This document shows, piece after piece, positions 1 through 11,853 of a DNA stretch of 64,000 bases. Source of the DNA: Viscum album (Eukaryota > Streptophyta > Magnoliopsida > Santalales > Viscaceae); contig OY728120.1 in assembly GCA_963277665.1 (NCBI GenBank), positions 945,487,195-945,551,194 on the forward strand, given 5' to 3'. Both the position numbers and the translations under genes were made by a program. Below the pieces are notes generated by a model that saw only the letters and a program-made list of their open reading frames with translations, did no database searches and was not told the origin of the DNA. The stretch's first letter is position 1. Each line of letters opens with the position of its first letter.

Positions 1-479
1 ACCACTCAACCCTTCTGGTCTAAACAATCGTGAACAGAGGGACCCTCTACGTCGCAAGAGATCAAAGGTATGTAAAGAAAAAAACGGCACGCATATGGGG
101 ACCTCATGAAGTGTGGTACCAACTCATCTCCAAACCAATCACAAATGTCCTTGGGTAAAAACCACAACATGCACCTCCAGGAATTCCCGTATACTCCCAG
201 AGTATACCACATTTCCATCCCAAATGCTATCGTTCACACAAAACCCAACGTCAACGTGAAGGGTGTAAACGTAACTTCACCAAATTTCTTCCTCCATAGA
301 CCTAGCATGACCAACCACTTCCCTTTAAGCATTTACTTCACTCCCACATGAGTGAACACGATCACACGCCAAGGGTTTCCTGCAAACACCGCAGGAAGAA
401 CCACCACTGGTACACCTTTCATGATTCCACGTTTAATGAGATCTCTAATGAGTCTCTGTACATCCAAACAGATTGTGCT

Positions 480-1090
480 GTTTTAATTCTCGCGGAAAAA
501 CACGCGAGATAGACCACTTACTCGCCTGAAACGAACATCCAACGAAAAAGTTGTCCATCACCGCTTCACGCCCGAACGACGTCCTGTGGTCTCGAGCCTC
601 AACCCTGAAAACAGTCAGGCACATCACACCACTATGATGCCCTCAGGAAAACACATCAAATAGACTGCTTACTTGCATGAAACAGATGTCTGAAGAAGAA
701 GATGCATTTCGCCGCATCGCACACGAGTAGTGCTATGTGGGACCTGCATCACAGTCCTGAAACTCAACAAATGTATCGTACTATTGCGATCCTCTCGGAT
801 AAGTACACAATATTAACTAATCACTTGTCCAAAACAGACACCTGGTGATAAAGATGGAAATCACCACCAACTCCCAAAACGGCCCTTATGGGCCCGTAAC
901 ACTGTGTGGAATTAATGCAGGTGGATTGAGCCATTGTGATGCCCTCGGAAAAACTCCCAAAAACGACTTCCCACACGCCCCTAATAGACGCCTGATGAAA
1001 AAGATGCAAATTTTTGTGTACAACTCGAAAGACGGGCCATGGGGCCCATGCCTCAACTCCGGTTTCAACACCTGAAACCCCCTGGAAAAC
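480..1090 (-). repeat. Degenerate tandem repeat, ~151-bp period, about 4 copies
   Basis: Read on the plus strand, each unit opens with a variant of GATGCCCTCGGAAAA, followed about 40 bases later by a variant of CCTGATGAAAAAGATGCA. The GG of the opening motif ends at about 495, 647, 798 and 948, giving spacings of 152, 151 and 150. A weaker further relative lies near 1170. The units have drifted strongly but keep spacing and motif order. The period is not a multiple of three, so this is not an in-frame protein repeat. Confidence 0.6.
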
Positions 1091-1369
1091 TCTGTCTCAA
1101 CGCCAGGGTCCCAACGCCGCTAACAGCGCCCAAATCGGACTTCGTATGTGTCTGTGCCGCCCAAAACAAGACCCTCGGAGAAAAATGTTAAACCACTTAA
1201 CGTACATGTCGTGCCACCGAACCCCTCATCTCGGATGTTAAAACCCCAGAAACTATCTTAAAATGTTCTTCTCGACTCAAGTAACGTGTCTCCATAGACG
1301 ACACGCGAATCTGACACCTAGTCAAATTTTTAGGAGTTTTTTAATATTTAATAGACGAAAACAGTTGGG

Positions 1370-1800
1370 CCGGCCATTTCGGTCGGCCCACCATGCCTGA
1401 ACCGCCCCACGGTTCGCGCGGGCCGACTACATCGCCCGGACCGGCTGGAGCCTGTCTGGTACCACCTCCACAGGACCAGCGAGTCGTGGGTCCTGTCTGC
1501 CAACAGGGGTCATGAGGACCCCGGTCCTCCGCTCGCGTCATCCGGCCAAGGGGTCGGTCCGCCCCCGTGTCGCGCGCCCCCAGCAGGGGCCTCCGTCTCA
1601 CCCAGCCGAAGCCCAGCTACCACGTCGTCTGCACCTCTGTAGCCCGGCAGCCTGCCGCTGCCCGCTCGCGCCGACGCCCTCGACCCTGGCCTCCCTGGCC
1701 ACTCGCCCACGCCGTCCTCTGCTGAAGCCGCCGCTAGCCCTCTTCGAGCCTCCCTGATGCGCCTCCGCTCGACCACCCTGGACCGTCGGTGACCCATCAG
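1370..1800. other. GC- and CpG-rich island of about 430 bp
   Basis: This block is strikingly richer in G+C and in CpG (many CGCG, GCGC and TCGCG motifs) than the AT-rich DNA around it. On the minus strand it holds an Arg/Gly/Ala-rich open frame of 101 codons (1510-1815) with no recognisable domain. Low complexity and the lack of any motif argue against a real protein. Retained CpGs suggest either a recent arrival or a region that escaped methylation-driven decay. Confidence 0.5.
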
Positions 1801-2020
1801 ACCATCCAGATCCACTGGAAAACGTCAAAACAACCTCAAACTTTCATCGGATAGCTGCGGATGTCTTAAAATTCAGAATTCAAATCCGAAAGATGCATCG
1901 GAAAGCTCAGAACACATAATATGTGATTATGGGATTCTCTCGACAAACAGACCACAATTCGACGCTACAAATTGAGCTCAAAGTATGCAGGAAATTAAAA
2001 TGGAAACGAAAAGATCCTAC

Positions 2021-2140
2021 CTTGTTGGGTGTAGCCCGTAGCTTCGCGAGCGATCCGCCGAAGACACACACCACCTTTGGGAGGAGAGGACGGAGGAGGG
2101 TTGGTGAGGGGCTCTCCCTGGTTGAGACTTCTTCCGCCAT
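2021..2140 (-). CDS. Possible first exon of an unrecognised gene
   Basis: On the minus strand a CT-rich leader (about 2141-2165) leads to an ATG at 2140 with the context CTTATGGCGG. About 40 codons beginning MAEEVSTRES follow, up to a good plant splice donor (CAACAAG|GTAGGAT) at 2021/2020. A pyrimidine-rich leader, an ATG in good context and a consensus donor are typical of a plant first exon. I do not recognise the peptide and no matching second exon was found downstream. It could equally be the leader of a transposable element. Confidence 0.3.
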
Positions 2141-2659
2141 AAGAAAAAAGAAGAAGAAGAAGGGAGGGGTGTTTTTAGGTTTAAATAAAGAAAACTTAAT
2201 TAAAAAGTTTAATTAATTTAAACCCCTAAATTCCCCTGCATCGGAAACTCTCGATAGGGTTGAGGTTAAGCCTCCCCTAAGGTAAAAACCACCTCCCGAG
2301 CACAATTGTGGGCTCGGAATTTTAATCTGATCCTCCATTCGAATGTTATAAAACTTAATGCATGAGGCCTCTAAATTAGAAAAATTCCCCCTGTGGTGTT
2401 TTTCACAGGAGGCTCACGCCTGCGAAAATTACACTCCTACTAGGGTAAACGACATTCTACGGACTCAACGATGCCCTCATTTTTCATGTCCGATCTACCA
2501 TTTTGGATTTATTATTCTTATTTGGTGTTCCGAGTGTGAAAACACTAAAATTTTAATTTTGGCCACACCGGGGCTCGGAATCACACGTCGTCTAAAGGTG
2601 CTGTTCTGGAATAACATCAAGAATATTTCAATGTTTTTTATAGAAAAAACCAGGTTCTT

Positions 2660-4130
2660 AGACTTACATTATTGGAACTAATGTAGTCTTGATCATCCTA
2701 TCTATACATATTTTATTCAAAATAAAATATGTGAGTATGGACATATATTTAACTTTGTATCAACATGAACCTTCAATTATAGTAAATACAGACATAGAAT
2801 GGATGGGGTAGTGGTGATTTTGGTAGATATTTTTTATCAGTTGGTCAATCCTTTTGACCATTTTGTGTCCTTCATTATTTCATCCCCTTCCATTTTTTCC
2901 ATTTTTAATAAAATTCATCGGTTCATATATTTCATTCATTAATTGTTAAAGGATTAGCTTGAAAAATAATTTGGAAATGAATACCTCCTTCTCAACATGT
3001 TTTCAAACAAGATGTGGCATCCATGCGATTAATGTTCCTACAGTTTTTTCAACTGTATTAATATCTTCCTCATAAATTGTAATAGGAATATTGATGCTTG
3101 GATCATGGGAAACACTAATTAAAATTATCCTAAGACCTATTTAAAGTTTTCTGTTGTGTAACATTTCGTTTTGGATATTGAACATCATAGCCCTCGCTAC
3201 AAGGTGATGGGTGGTTATTGATATATATAAATCAAATTCATTATCACCTTGTATAATATCAGTATAGGAAAGGTATTAGTGTTTTTCTAATTCAAATTTC
3301 ACAGAAACAATAATTATAACATTGATTACCTCATCTAAGACATATTTTTGAGGGGAATGGCTCCTCTTAAAGCTAGTGTGGATGGGGCAGGGTCTCCATG
3401 CAGTGATTGTTCTTGATTTGTTTATTCTCTTTGACTCCCCACATAAATGCTGTCATAATATCTCTCTACCATTGGAATATTTATTCATGGTTATCTAGTA
3501 TTTCTTTCATCTATTTCAATTGTTCACTTTTATCCTCCTCTTTTTTTCCCCAAAATATGTTTGGGTTGTCACCCTAAAACCCGCACATCTAATGCGGCCT
3601 TTCTACTCTGGCCACTTCATGGCCACAGATAGTATGTGTTCATCTAATATAGGTTTTTTTATAACTATTTTAGATAGAAAATATAGGAAAATAATTGATC
3701 ATTGTTATGTAATAGTGATTTAAAGAAAAAAAATATTATGTAATATTGACACATGTTTCCACCACTTTTTGTGTGTTTTCATCAATTAGTATATCATATT
3801 TATTAAAACGTTCCTCCTTCTATAGAACATGGCATGGTATGTAAGTGTATTTGAATTTGGATTTAACAATATTCAATAAAAAATGGAAACATAATTATGG
3901 TTTTGTTTCATGAAACATAAAATTATAATGGAAGATTTATAGTACACAACAATTTTTTTCAAGTGAAGCGTACCCCATCCATGATTTACAGTAGGGGTAC
4001 TCTTGTTTTGTGGATCATTCCTTATTTTCAGCACTCAGTTTATATTTCATAAATAAAAAAAATTCAATCAAATTGATGAATACACGTATCTTCAAACAAT
4101 GTATTCATATTCACAATGTGCCTCAAAAGA
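2660..4130. other. AT-rich stretch, nothing recognised
   Basis: No convincing coding frame, terminal repeat or RNA gene is visible. Short open frames here are what AT-rich DNA gives by chance. The segment lies downstream of the minus-strand CACTA relic, so it may be the decayed end of that element, but no CACTA terminus could be identified. Confidence 0.3.
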
Positions 4131-4906
4131 CACATCTTCACGATGTCCAGTAAATGCATCCCAAGCTTCTTGGGTTATCAGGTGTGCATAGATAAGTAGT
4201 GGTTGTGGGTTTATTTTCCCTTTAGAATATTTAAGATGATGTCTTATTAGAATTGTGTGAAATAATCTATGAATCCTTCTGTAATAATTAATACATATTT
4301 TGTGTTGGAGCTATCTGCTATAAATGCACCCTTCAATGGATGATGAAGAGTAAGTCAATGTTTTATTATTTTCTTTTTTCACAAAATATAAAATTGATAT
4401 CATAATGTTAAAATAATTTCTTCCCATGTCAGTGTCTTGAGTGCGGTCAAAACATGGTTCCATGAATCTACATTAATAAGAACACGTTGCTGAGTAACGA
4501 TTCCAATGTAACTACTAAACATGGTCTTGTTTGGGCTAACAAGCTAGCCCAGTGTATTCCATCTGACCTCATATTTTATGCCTTTAACATTAACTTTAAT
4601 GATTTTTTCTAACACCGTCAAACTATGGCACTCCTACTTTTTCTTCATTTTTAGGACTTTATCGCCTACCATTTCCTTATATTCAACATCATCAATATGT
4701 TCCTCTCGAGCGGTAGCATCTGCATGTGAATATTTTCATTGTACCACTGAACTGAGAGTAGAATCATGTTGAAAAACTTGTTGCTCTTTATAAATGGGAG
4801 CACCATCATGTTCCGAAGGTCATCGTTCCTCTGCACTATGAGCAACAGTATATTAAGAGACCTCTTGTGTCTTGGTATTGGTTACACCAGCACGTCAAGA
4901 AGTCAT
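4130..4906 (-). pseudogene. CACTA (En/Spm) second ORF, plant transposase-24-like, broken
   Basis: Translating the minus strand from a candidate ATG at 4906 gives a reading interrupted by stops. It resembles the second protein of plant CACTA elements: an N-terminal acidic stretch, then a region like NKTMFSSYIGIV followed by VLINVDSWNHV (about 4440-4600). Further on (about 4130-4260) comes a stretch containing TQEAWDAF and HREDVSFE, which fits the conserved C-terminal part of this family. It lies directly downstream of the TNP2 relic on the same strand, the usual gene order in these elements. It carries several stop codons and is not functional. The family assignment rests on remembered sequence character, so a profile search would be needed to settle it. 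Confidence 0.55.
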
Positions 4907-5149
4907 TATCTATATAATTGGTTTAATATTTAATTTAGATTACATAAATACAAAATCCAATGGATAATAACATGAGGTAACACAATCTATATTAAAAAAT
5001 ATATATAACCTGATTATTGGACTCTCATTTTCTTTTTCAAAGGCTGAAGGGATTTTACCCCTCTATCCACTATCCAAATCCCTTCATTGTGATATCCTAT
5101 AACATACAAAACATTATCTACATTGGACCTTTGTGAAATGATTGTGACA

Positions 5150-6600
5150 TCCCAATAAAAGGGTCATCCTTGGTTGAATTTTCATCTGACCCTTCAGTGG
5201 TTTTGGTCGATAACAAAAAAAATTGACCAATTTCGGTTTTTGGGATCTAAAACATAAAATACTTGTACTTCCATTGATTCCATTATAAATGGTTCAAATT
5301 TATACCCTTCCATACTGAAGTCAAATTTCACAAATCCTAATTCATCTATTTTAATAGCACGCATGTTATTAAAAATCTTGAATTGAAATATCATCACTTG
5401 GAATGTTGTATAATACAACACCCATATTTGTTTAATGATTTCAAAGTATGAAATATTCACATAAATTGGATTTATGTCCTTAGTACCAGAAACATGCAAA
5501 GCTTCAGTCACAAGTGTAACTCTACTATTTTTCATGGTACTGTCTTCATCATTTTCATTTGTATAGAATGTATAATAATTAATTACATAACCATTGTAAG
5601 ATAATACATACACACTTTGTCCTATGGATATACATCGAAGTCATTTGGAAATTGAATCAAGATATTCATATGACTCCTTAAAAATGGTCCTGAATCCATC
5701 CTATAAAGTGTTGATTATGTGTATTTTATATCAATATTTCATCCCTTAATGGGTTCAAATACCAAAATATTTCTTTGTGGGTTTCAATATATGGGGAAAC
5801 CTCAAAACTATTATGAAAAATAAAAATGTGTGCCTAATACTGATCTTTCCTATTGATTATGGCAACATATCTTTCATAAATTACTTCACTCACAAGATGG
5901 CCAGTGTGACGAGATTTCATTAGACTACTGCATTCCACAATAGACAAATATTTGGTGGGAAATTCAACAGATTCCTCACTAATATATCACTCTACAATGC
6001 AACCCTCTAGCAAACTTTGATTTTTGACATACCCTTTCCAAATCTTCATATACCATTCAATAGGTATATCCACTTATGGTGCGTGTGATTGAATAGTCTA
6101 ATCTCTCACACTAAGTGAACCACCATGTCAATGAATTTTGGTAGGAAGAACATTTCCAATTCACATAATATTTCAGCAATTTCACTTTCCATAATCAGTA
6201 ATTTCTCTTGGTCTATAACTTTTCAACAAATAGCATTGAAGAAGAAACAAATCTTGGTTAATGTATAATGGAAATTCTTGGGTAAAATGAAAAGTAAAGC
6301 TATAGGAATTATATCTTGCATCAAAACATTGAATTCATGAGATTTTAGACCCTTTAACTTTAAATTGGTCTTTGACACTATGCTATTGACATTTTATGAA
6401 TACCCTTTTGGAACCTTTACATCATTCAATAAGTTGGAAAACATATATCTATCCTTCCTTGAAAAAGTAAAAGTAGTTATAGAAAGAAAAGATCATTTTT
6501 CACCCTTCACTTGAACCAAATATTCTCTTATTCCCATGTCAACCATGTCCAATATAGCCTTAATTCAATCCTTTGTTTTGTCGGGGGAATATAGAAATTG
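5150..6600 (-). pseudogene. CACTA transposase TNP2 relic with DUF4218 and DUF4216 regions
   Basis: This is the C-terminal half of an En/Spm TNP2 transposase, read on the minus strand. From about 6480 to 5990 the interrupted frames give the DUF4218 signature: GLKSHEFNVLMQD, then CFFFNAIC, then EILCELEMFF and MVVHLV, with stop codons and frame changes. A 139-codon open frame at 5194-5613 then carries DUF4216: the block SYNGYVINYYTFYT, then VTLVTEALH, and finally VFYVLDPKNRNW. Domain order and spacing match TNP2. The N-terminal catalytic part is not found. It should lie at higher coordinates, where a pirin fragment sits instead. TNP2 binds element ends and cuts DNA; this copy is dead. Confidence 0.85.
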
Positions 6601-6669
6601 TCGACGACACTATTAAATACATTTTCATTATTTCCCATTTCTCCTTCATGGTACATGACTATTTCTAAT

Positions 6670-7251
6670 TTTCAGGCTTTAAAATCATGACATATGTGTT
6701 GTAGTTACCCTCCAAACCTGCTTGTTCTTTTGATTATCATCCGGTTCATTATATTATTCTAAAAGAGTCCTATAACTATGGATCAATCTATCTTCCAATG
6801 CTAACATGTAAGTTTCTATGTTTCAATTTTCTCTTTTTTCCATCTTTCATTATTTCCCATTTCTCCTCCATGGAACATGACTATTTCTAATTTTCAGGCT
6901 TTGAAATCATGACATATATGTTGCAGGCACCCTCCAAACCTTCTTGTTCTTTTGATTATCATTTAGTTCATGACATTTCACTAAAAGATATGGTCTTCTG
7001 AAATTCAGGGTTCTTTTACCCATCAAGACTTTGCTAGCCACAAGGGCATGATCCACACTGGTGGTGTTCAGGTTCATGTCCCCACCTCTTTTTCATGATA
7101 TCAGTTGTTTTATGTCAAAATATCCACTCTCTCATTTAGTTTATGTAATGGATGACAGCAAGAAATGGGATAATTCACTAAGAAATGCCAATAGGGGAAG
7201 GAACCCAAGGGGCCTGCAACTATGGGTCAATTTGTCTTCAAAAGATAACAT
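6670..7251 (+). pseudogene. Pirin-like gene fragment, broken, partly duplicated
   Basis: Exon-like blocks of a plant pirin (a cupin-fold nuclear protein) occur in the correct order with introns between them. After an acceptor at 6897, 6898-6930 reads GFEIMTYMLQ. After an acceptor at 7008, 7009-7077 reads FTHQDFASHKGMIHTGG. From 7139 to 7251 the frames give WMTARNGIIH, EMPIGEGTQ and, after a one-base shift, GLQLWVNLSSKDNM, ending in a good donor (ATG|GTAAGTTT). A stop replaces the residue before EMP. An extra degraded copy of the first block (6675-6704) and of the last block (about 6775-6811) lies upstream. The N-terminal and C-terminal pirin exons are missing. The fragment lies opposite and next to TNP2 and may have been captured by the CACTA element. 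Confidence 0.8.
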
Positions 7252-8345
7252 GTAAGTTTCTATGCCCTTTTTGTGTGGCCTATTGGATCAATGACTTTTA
7301 ATTTAAGGTTTTAGATTATTCCATCTGGTCGAATCATTTAAAATTCTTTATTTTTTTAATGGCATTATTTTCTATTAATTTTCATTACTACTTAAATATT
7401 TTTATTATATTGTCTTAAAATTATTTATTCCTTTAAAGGGTATTTTGAATCAAAATCTATAGTAATTTCTTCTCTACCTATTTTTATATCCTTTTATTAA
7501 TTTACTCACATGTGTTCCAAAACTCCATAGGTGGGTAGGAGTCTAATTTTTTCATTTTACAATGATCTTAACAACATTTTCTTGGGACCAAAGCACCCAA
7601 ATGGGTCTTATTTTTTATTTATATCAGCAAGTATGGGTAGATGTGTATATATATGTTTTTCTCATTTTAGAAGATGTGATTTTTATTGCTTGAATTCATC
7701 ATCTACGAATGTACTCTAACTACATGAAATTAAGTGTCTATTCCATGGCTTCTCCTCCTCCATGATCCCTCTATTATAATTAGTATTTTTTCACGCTGGT
7801 TAATTTTTTAGCTTCACAGTTTTTATATATAATAATATCATGATTTGTTCTTCTAAATTATTTAATTTCACTAATGTGTAGGTTCCTATAAAGAAATGAA
7901 GTCTGGCATTGATTTTTAGCCAAGATACAGTTAGGTTCTCTATTTTGTGAAATATGTGTGATGTGATTCTATTTAATCAAATTCATTTTATTACATTTCA
8001 AACAATGGATATTTATTTGAATAGGGTGTGTTTCATTTTTCACATTCTATTTCCAATTTATCTTGAATTTTACTAAAAAAGCCCTAAAAAGATTACAGTA
8101 AGCAGTTATTTCTTAGTTCTACGATTTATTCCCTCACATGTGTCCATTATAATGTGAATTTTATAATGTGAATTTCTAAAAAAGTGGATTCAATAATAAA
8201 TCATCAAAGTGAGTTTACCTAATGGTATGAAAATAAGTTCTTACAACATTAATATTTTTTTCACATCTCTATAATGTTTTATCTATTTACATTTATTCAG
8301 TTTTTATTCACATATTAACTTAAACTACTTTCAATTTTTTTATGC

Positions 8346-8742
8346 AGGATGCGAACCATGTTGAATTATCAAGGATTGGTGATCAGAAAGATGATATTTT
8401 TGACATGCCTCCCTTCATTTATATAATTTCAGTACAATCTTCAAATATCTCTTCAAATTTAATGTTTCTAAAAATTTAGGAACTTTATAATGTATAATGC
8501 CTTCATTTGCACACGAACAATATATATTACACACATATTGTGAATCCATGGCCTAAAGGTAATACACAATATATGGGAATAATATTATGATCAATGATTT
8601 TGAACATTTAGATGACCATGGAAGAGGAAGCGATGAGAAAACTTTGGATTTCTGGAGCTCAAAAAATGACGATGTTCAATTTCAAGTATCATCTTCCTCC
8701 ATTTCAGAAAAAATGAAGTCTGAGGAGTTAGAATAACTCTAT
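8346..8742 (+). other. Two exon-like pieces of unknown origin
   Basis: After an acceptor (TATGCAG at 8341-8347) an open stretch reads DANHVELSRIGDQKDD. Another open stretch at about 8612-8742 reads DDHGRGSDEKTLDFW and ends with a stop codon after SEELE. Both are far less AT-rich in codon character than the flanks and have splice-like borders, which suggests captured coding pieces. I do not recognise the protein, and they need not belong to one gene. Confidence 0.3.
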
Positions 8743-9018
8743 TTTCCATACAGGTAATGCATCTAGATTAATCTATAATTATTTTCACATTCATAATAAT
8801 AGAAAATTTTATATTTCCTATTCAACATTCAAAATATTATTTATTTTTCACTATTGTCTTCAGAAATGTTGATTGTGTTTTCATTTTGTTGTGTTATGAT
8901 TTATTAATGGTTGTTTTCTTAGAATGTATAAAAACATGTTCCACCCCCTCCACTACCTTGAAATATTCCCATCTTCAGATTCTTATCCAACTCCGTTATG
9001 ATTTTCTAATCATTTTTA

Positions 9019-9033
9019 ACCCCCCCCCCCCCA
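9019..9033 (+). repeat. Poly-C tract
   Basis: An uninterrupted run of about 14 cytosines stands in otherwise AT-rich sequence. Such homopolymers are prone to length error in sequencing. Confidence 0.8.
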
Positions 9034-10295
9034 ATCCACCTTAGTTTCATATCATCAACATTTCCCTAATTTACCCCCTTATTTTTCCGATGTGAGCAAC
9101 CCGTTGCATCAACTCCATGAAAATACATCGACTAAACTTTTATTTTTCTCTTCATTGCTCAATAATGGGTCGACATAGACCTCATGCACCTCTTTGGTCA
9201 CTTCAAATACATTGTTACTATTTCATGGTTTCCTTCACCTTTCCCAATGGAGACCCAATAAAAATAAATTTTAGCAATGTAATTTTGTAATGCCTTCTGT
9301 TACATTTTCCCGAAAAGGCTGCCTCCAGGTTTTCCATTCAGATAAGTATGTGTCAGTGATGTTGATGTGTTTCTTATCAACTAACATGTCTTAAATCTAT
9401 TATTATATATAGATAAAACCTCACCCTTCCCCTTATCATGCTTTCTTTATCTTTATAGATTCATTCCTTATCTTCTTTTTTTCTAATTTTACAACCTCCT
9501 TTTCCATCATCCATGCTACTTGGTGTTGACTCATAGCACAAAGAAATATGATATTTTTTTGATAAATCATTCAATGAACATGTTTACATATCTAACATTC
9601 TTTGTAACCTTAATTATATCAGTATTTACTTTTTAGGAATTCCATCCACTTGTTTATAGAGATTATGGTATTGAAATGCTATATGAACAGGGGATCAGAC
9701 TCGATCATCATGTCATCAGCATTGGATACAAACCATTTCTTCTACTTCCAAAGATCCAGCACCAAGGAGTTCATCCTCTTCATCTGCCGCATCATAGGTG
9801 GGCAATGCATAAAGTCTCCATTTTTATTTTTTGTAGTGTTAAGGCTGCGTTTGAAGGTACTTATCTGAAAAAACACCACAACAAACAGTTTTCAATAATT
9901 TTTTTCAACTTAAGCCTTAAAAGTACTTATCACTTCTAATGATTTGTTTGAAAAAATAAACATTCTATTGATAATAACATCATTTTTTATGTATTTATAA
10001 TCTATTTTCTTCACTATAATATGATTTTTTTATTGTATATGTGTTTCCATTCACTCTCAATATGTTGTCCACTTTTAATATATTGAATCCACTGATGACG
10101 CTGGATCTCATACAATAAATAAAAATATTTAAGATAATTTTTTTAAGATTACGTACAAACATTATTCTTCATCTATATTTCTATTGAAGTGTTCATCTCT
10201 TATCAAGTCATTATACAATGATTCATCAATTCGATCTTCATAGAAGACATCATTAACTTAATTTCATTAATTAATATCACTTCTTCCATTTTCAG

Positions 10296-10393
10296 ATTAC
10301 AACAGTCCTGAAGGTCTTGAACAGGGAGCTGCTGATGAAGGCTCATACAAACAGCCAGTGGTTCAAAAAGCAACCCGAACTGTATTGCAGTGA
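10296..10393 (+). other. Terminal-exon-like piece with stop codon, unknown protein
   Basis: A pyrimidine-rich acceptor (TTTTCAG) ends at 10295. The following frame reads about 31 codons, including SPEGLEQGAADEGSYKQ and ending at a TGA at 10391-10393. Upstream, 9720-9790 holds a serine-rich open frame (SSTSKDPAPRSSSSSS) that could be a preceding exon. The composition looks like genuine coding sequence, but I do not recognise the family. Confidence 0.3.
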
Positions 10394-11499
10394 CCACCAC
10401 ATTGATTCTACCTTTCTATGCTAATTTACTGCTTTTTATTGAATTTGTATTGATTATTGGGATGGTTTGTGTGAGGGGAAAAACTCAATAGCTAAGCATT
10501 GAAGTATTTATTTCACTGGATTTGAAAATTGCTTTATAGTGGATCTATATTACTCAAAGGTATCAAGTTGATTACTGTTGGGGGGATGGAGTCTTTTTAG
10601 TAGTAATTTATTGTGTTAGTGTTGTAGCTTAGTCCATTTGTGGTTTAGTTCTTAGAATGTTGAGTCATAATAAGTAGTCCGGAGGTTTTTTTTTTCTTTG
10701 AAATAGAGATTTAGTACTTTATTTAAGTAGTTTTAGAAAGTTTTATCCATTTCTATGATTACTTTCAACTATGTCTCTACTCCATTTCTCAAAATCCCCG
10801 CTCAAGGTCATTAATAAATTGTTTATCATTATCCCAACTCAATCTCATAAATAAAGTTTTTGAGGGGGGATAGGGATAGGGAGGGGTGATGACCTGAACA
10901 TCCTGGAATACTATTAAAGAATTCTACAACATGCTCTCTCTAATAGACTTAAGTATACACAGTCTGCATGTATAAGTATATGAACCAGTCACAGGCCCTA
11001 CAACAAGGGACAATTGTTTTTGACACACCACTAATAGAATCAAGGATGTCTTTAGTTAAGGATAAAAAATTACATGTCTATCTCCTCAGAAGTGGTCCTA
11101 TAAGAAGCATACCGGAATCCAAATCAACCATGATGACATTATATTTAGTACCCAGCCCATCCATTTCATCAATGTTGAGGTCATTTTCCCTGTATGGAGC
11201 ATTGGAAGAAGGATATTCCCACATAGGTTGCTTTGCAATCTAATATTTATTATGTTATTACTATAAGATAATATGTTTTTCAATATAATCATTTATTCCA
11301 TGTTTTGTTATTTATGTCATTATGTTCTCAATTATATCATATTTCATATTTCAATGTTCTTATCATTCATTTACTTCAAATCTCCATACTTTAAATAAAT
11401 TTTTATTTCTTATAAATTCTTCTACATATTTTCAATTGTATTTATCCAAAATGTAATCTATTATCATAATGATGTTTCTATATTTTGTCTAATCTACTA
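10394..11499. other. No clear gene; one minus-strand exon-like stretch
   Basis: At about 11098-11230 the minus strand carries an open stretch containing SSNAPYRENDLNIDEMDGLG and then KYNVIMVDLDSG, with coding-like composition and no recognised domain. The rest shows nothing beyond AT-rich DNA. It abuts the left end of Helitron H1. Confidence 0.25.
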
Positions 11500-11523
11500 T
11501 CTATACTAAATTAGTCTTCTTTC

Positions 11524-11853
11524 GTGCTAACGTTTCGCCCATTCCTACCTCCACATCACCCAATTTTCCTATTCTCCATTTCATTTCTCTACCCAGCACC
11601 CACTCCTAATCGGGATTCTCCTCCTCCCATTTTCACCACCCGCTCACGCTATTGCTCACCCCGCCTATGGTTCCACTGCTGCTCCGTCCTGCATCTTCCT
11701 TCTCCCGTAGCTTCCTCCCCCTTCTCCTGTAGGATCATTCTCCTAATCCTCTGTATCCTCTGTATCCTCCACCTGTGCATTCGCAAACGGTCTCCCGCAC
11801 CGCTCCCTCTAGAGATTCCGGGACTACTCATAACATCGGTTTTCAAAGCCTAG
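11524..11853 (+). CDS. Proline/serine-rich ORF just inside the Helitron 5' end
   Basis: A 109-codon open frame begins 24 bases inside the Helitron end. It is C-rich, with runs of Pro and Ser and a hydrophobic Leu/Ile/Cys stretch near the end. No domain is recognised. H2 has an analogous Pro/Ser-rich open frame just inside its 5' end, so this may be leader sequence of the family rather than a protein gene. Confidence 0.25.
   Translation: MLTFRPFLPPHHPIFLFSISFLYPAPTPNRDSPPPIFTTRSRYCSPRLWFHCCSVLHLPSPVASSPFSCRIILLILCILCILHLCIRKRSPAPLPLEIPGLLITSVFKA

Larger units (their letters stand above)
1..2660. other. Unclassified region, possibly an old LTR-element or gene 5' region read on the minus strand
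   Basis: No recognisable protein domain is seen on either strand. On the minus strand the order is: a leader with CT-rich stretches (about 2140-2340), a short exon-like ORF, a CpG-rich block, then a degenerate 151-bp repeat and a 70-codon open stretch at 6-218 of unknown identity. Such a mix of leader, GC-rich stretch and tandem repeats occurs in large plant LTR retrotransposons, but no LTR pair, primer-binding site or pol motif could be found, so the identity is open. Confidence 0.3.

Noticed and set aside
1510..1815. 101-codon Arg/Gly-rich minus-strand frame as a real gene
   Set aside because: Open frames are expected by chance in GC-rich DNA. There is no domain, no ATG context and no splice structure.
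9019..9033. Poly-C run as a functional site
   Set aside because: A lone homopolymer with no partner motif; it could even be a length artefact.
9650..9868. Open frames at 9650-9939 as a pirin C-terminal exon
   Set aside because: A few residues could be aligned, but the fit is no better than chance.
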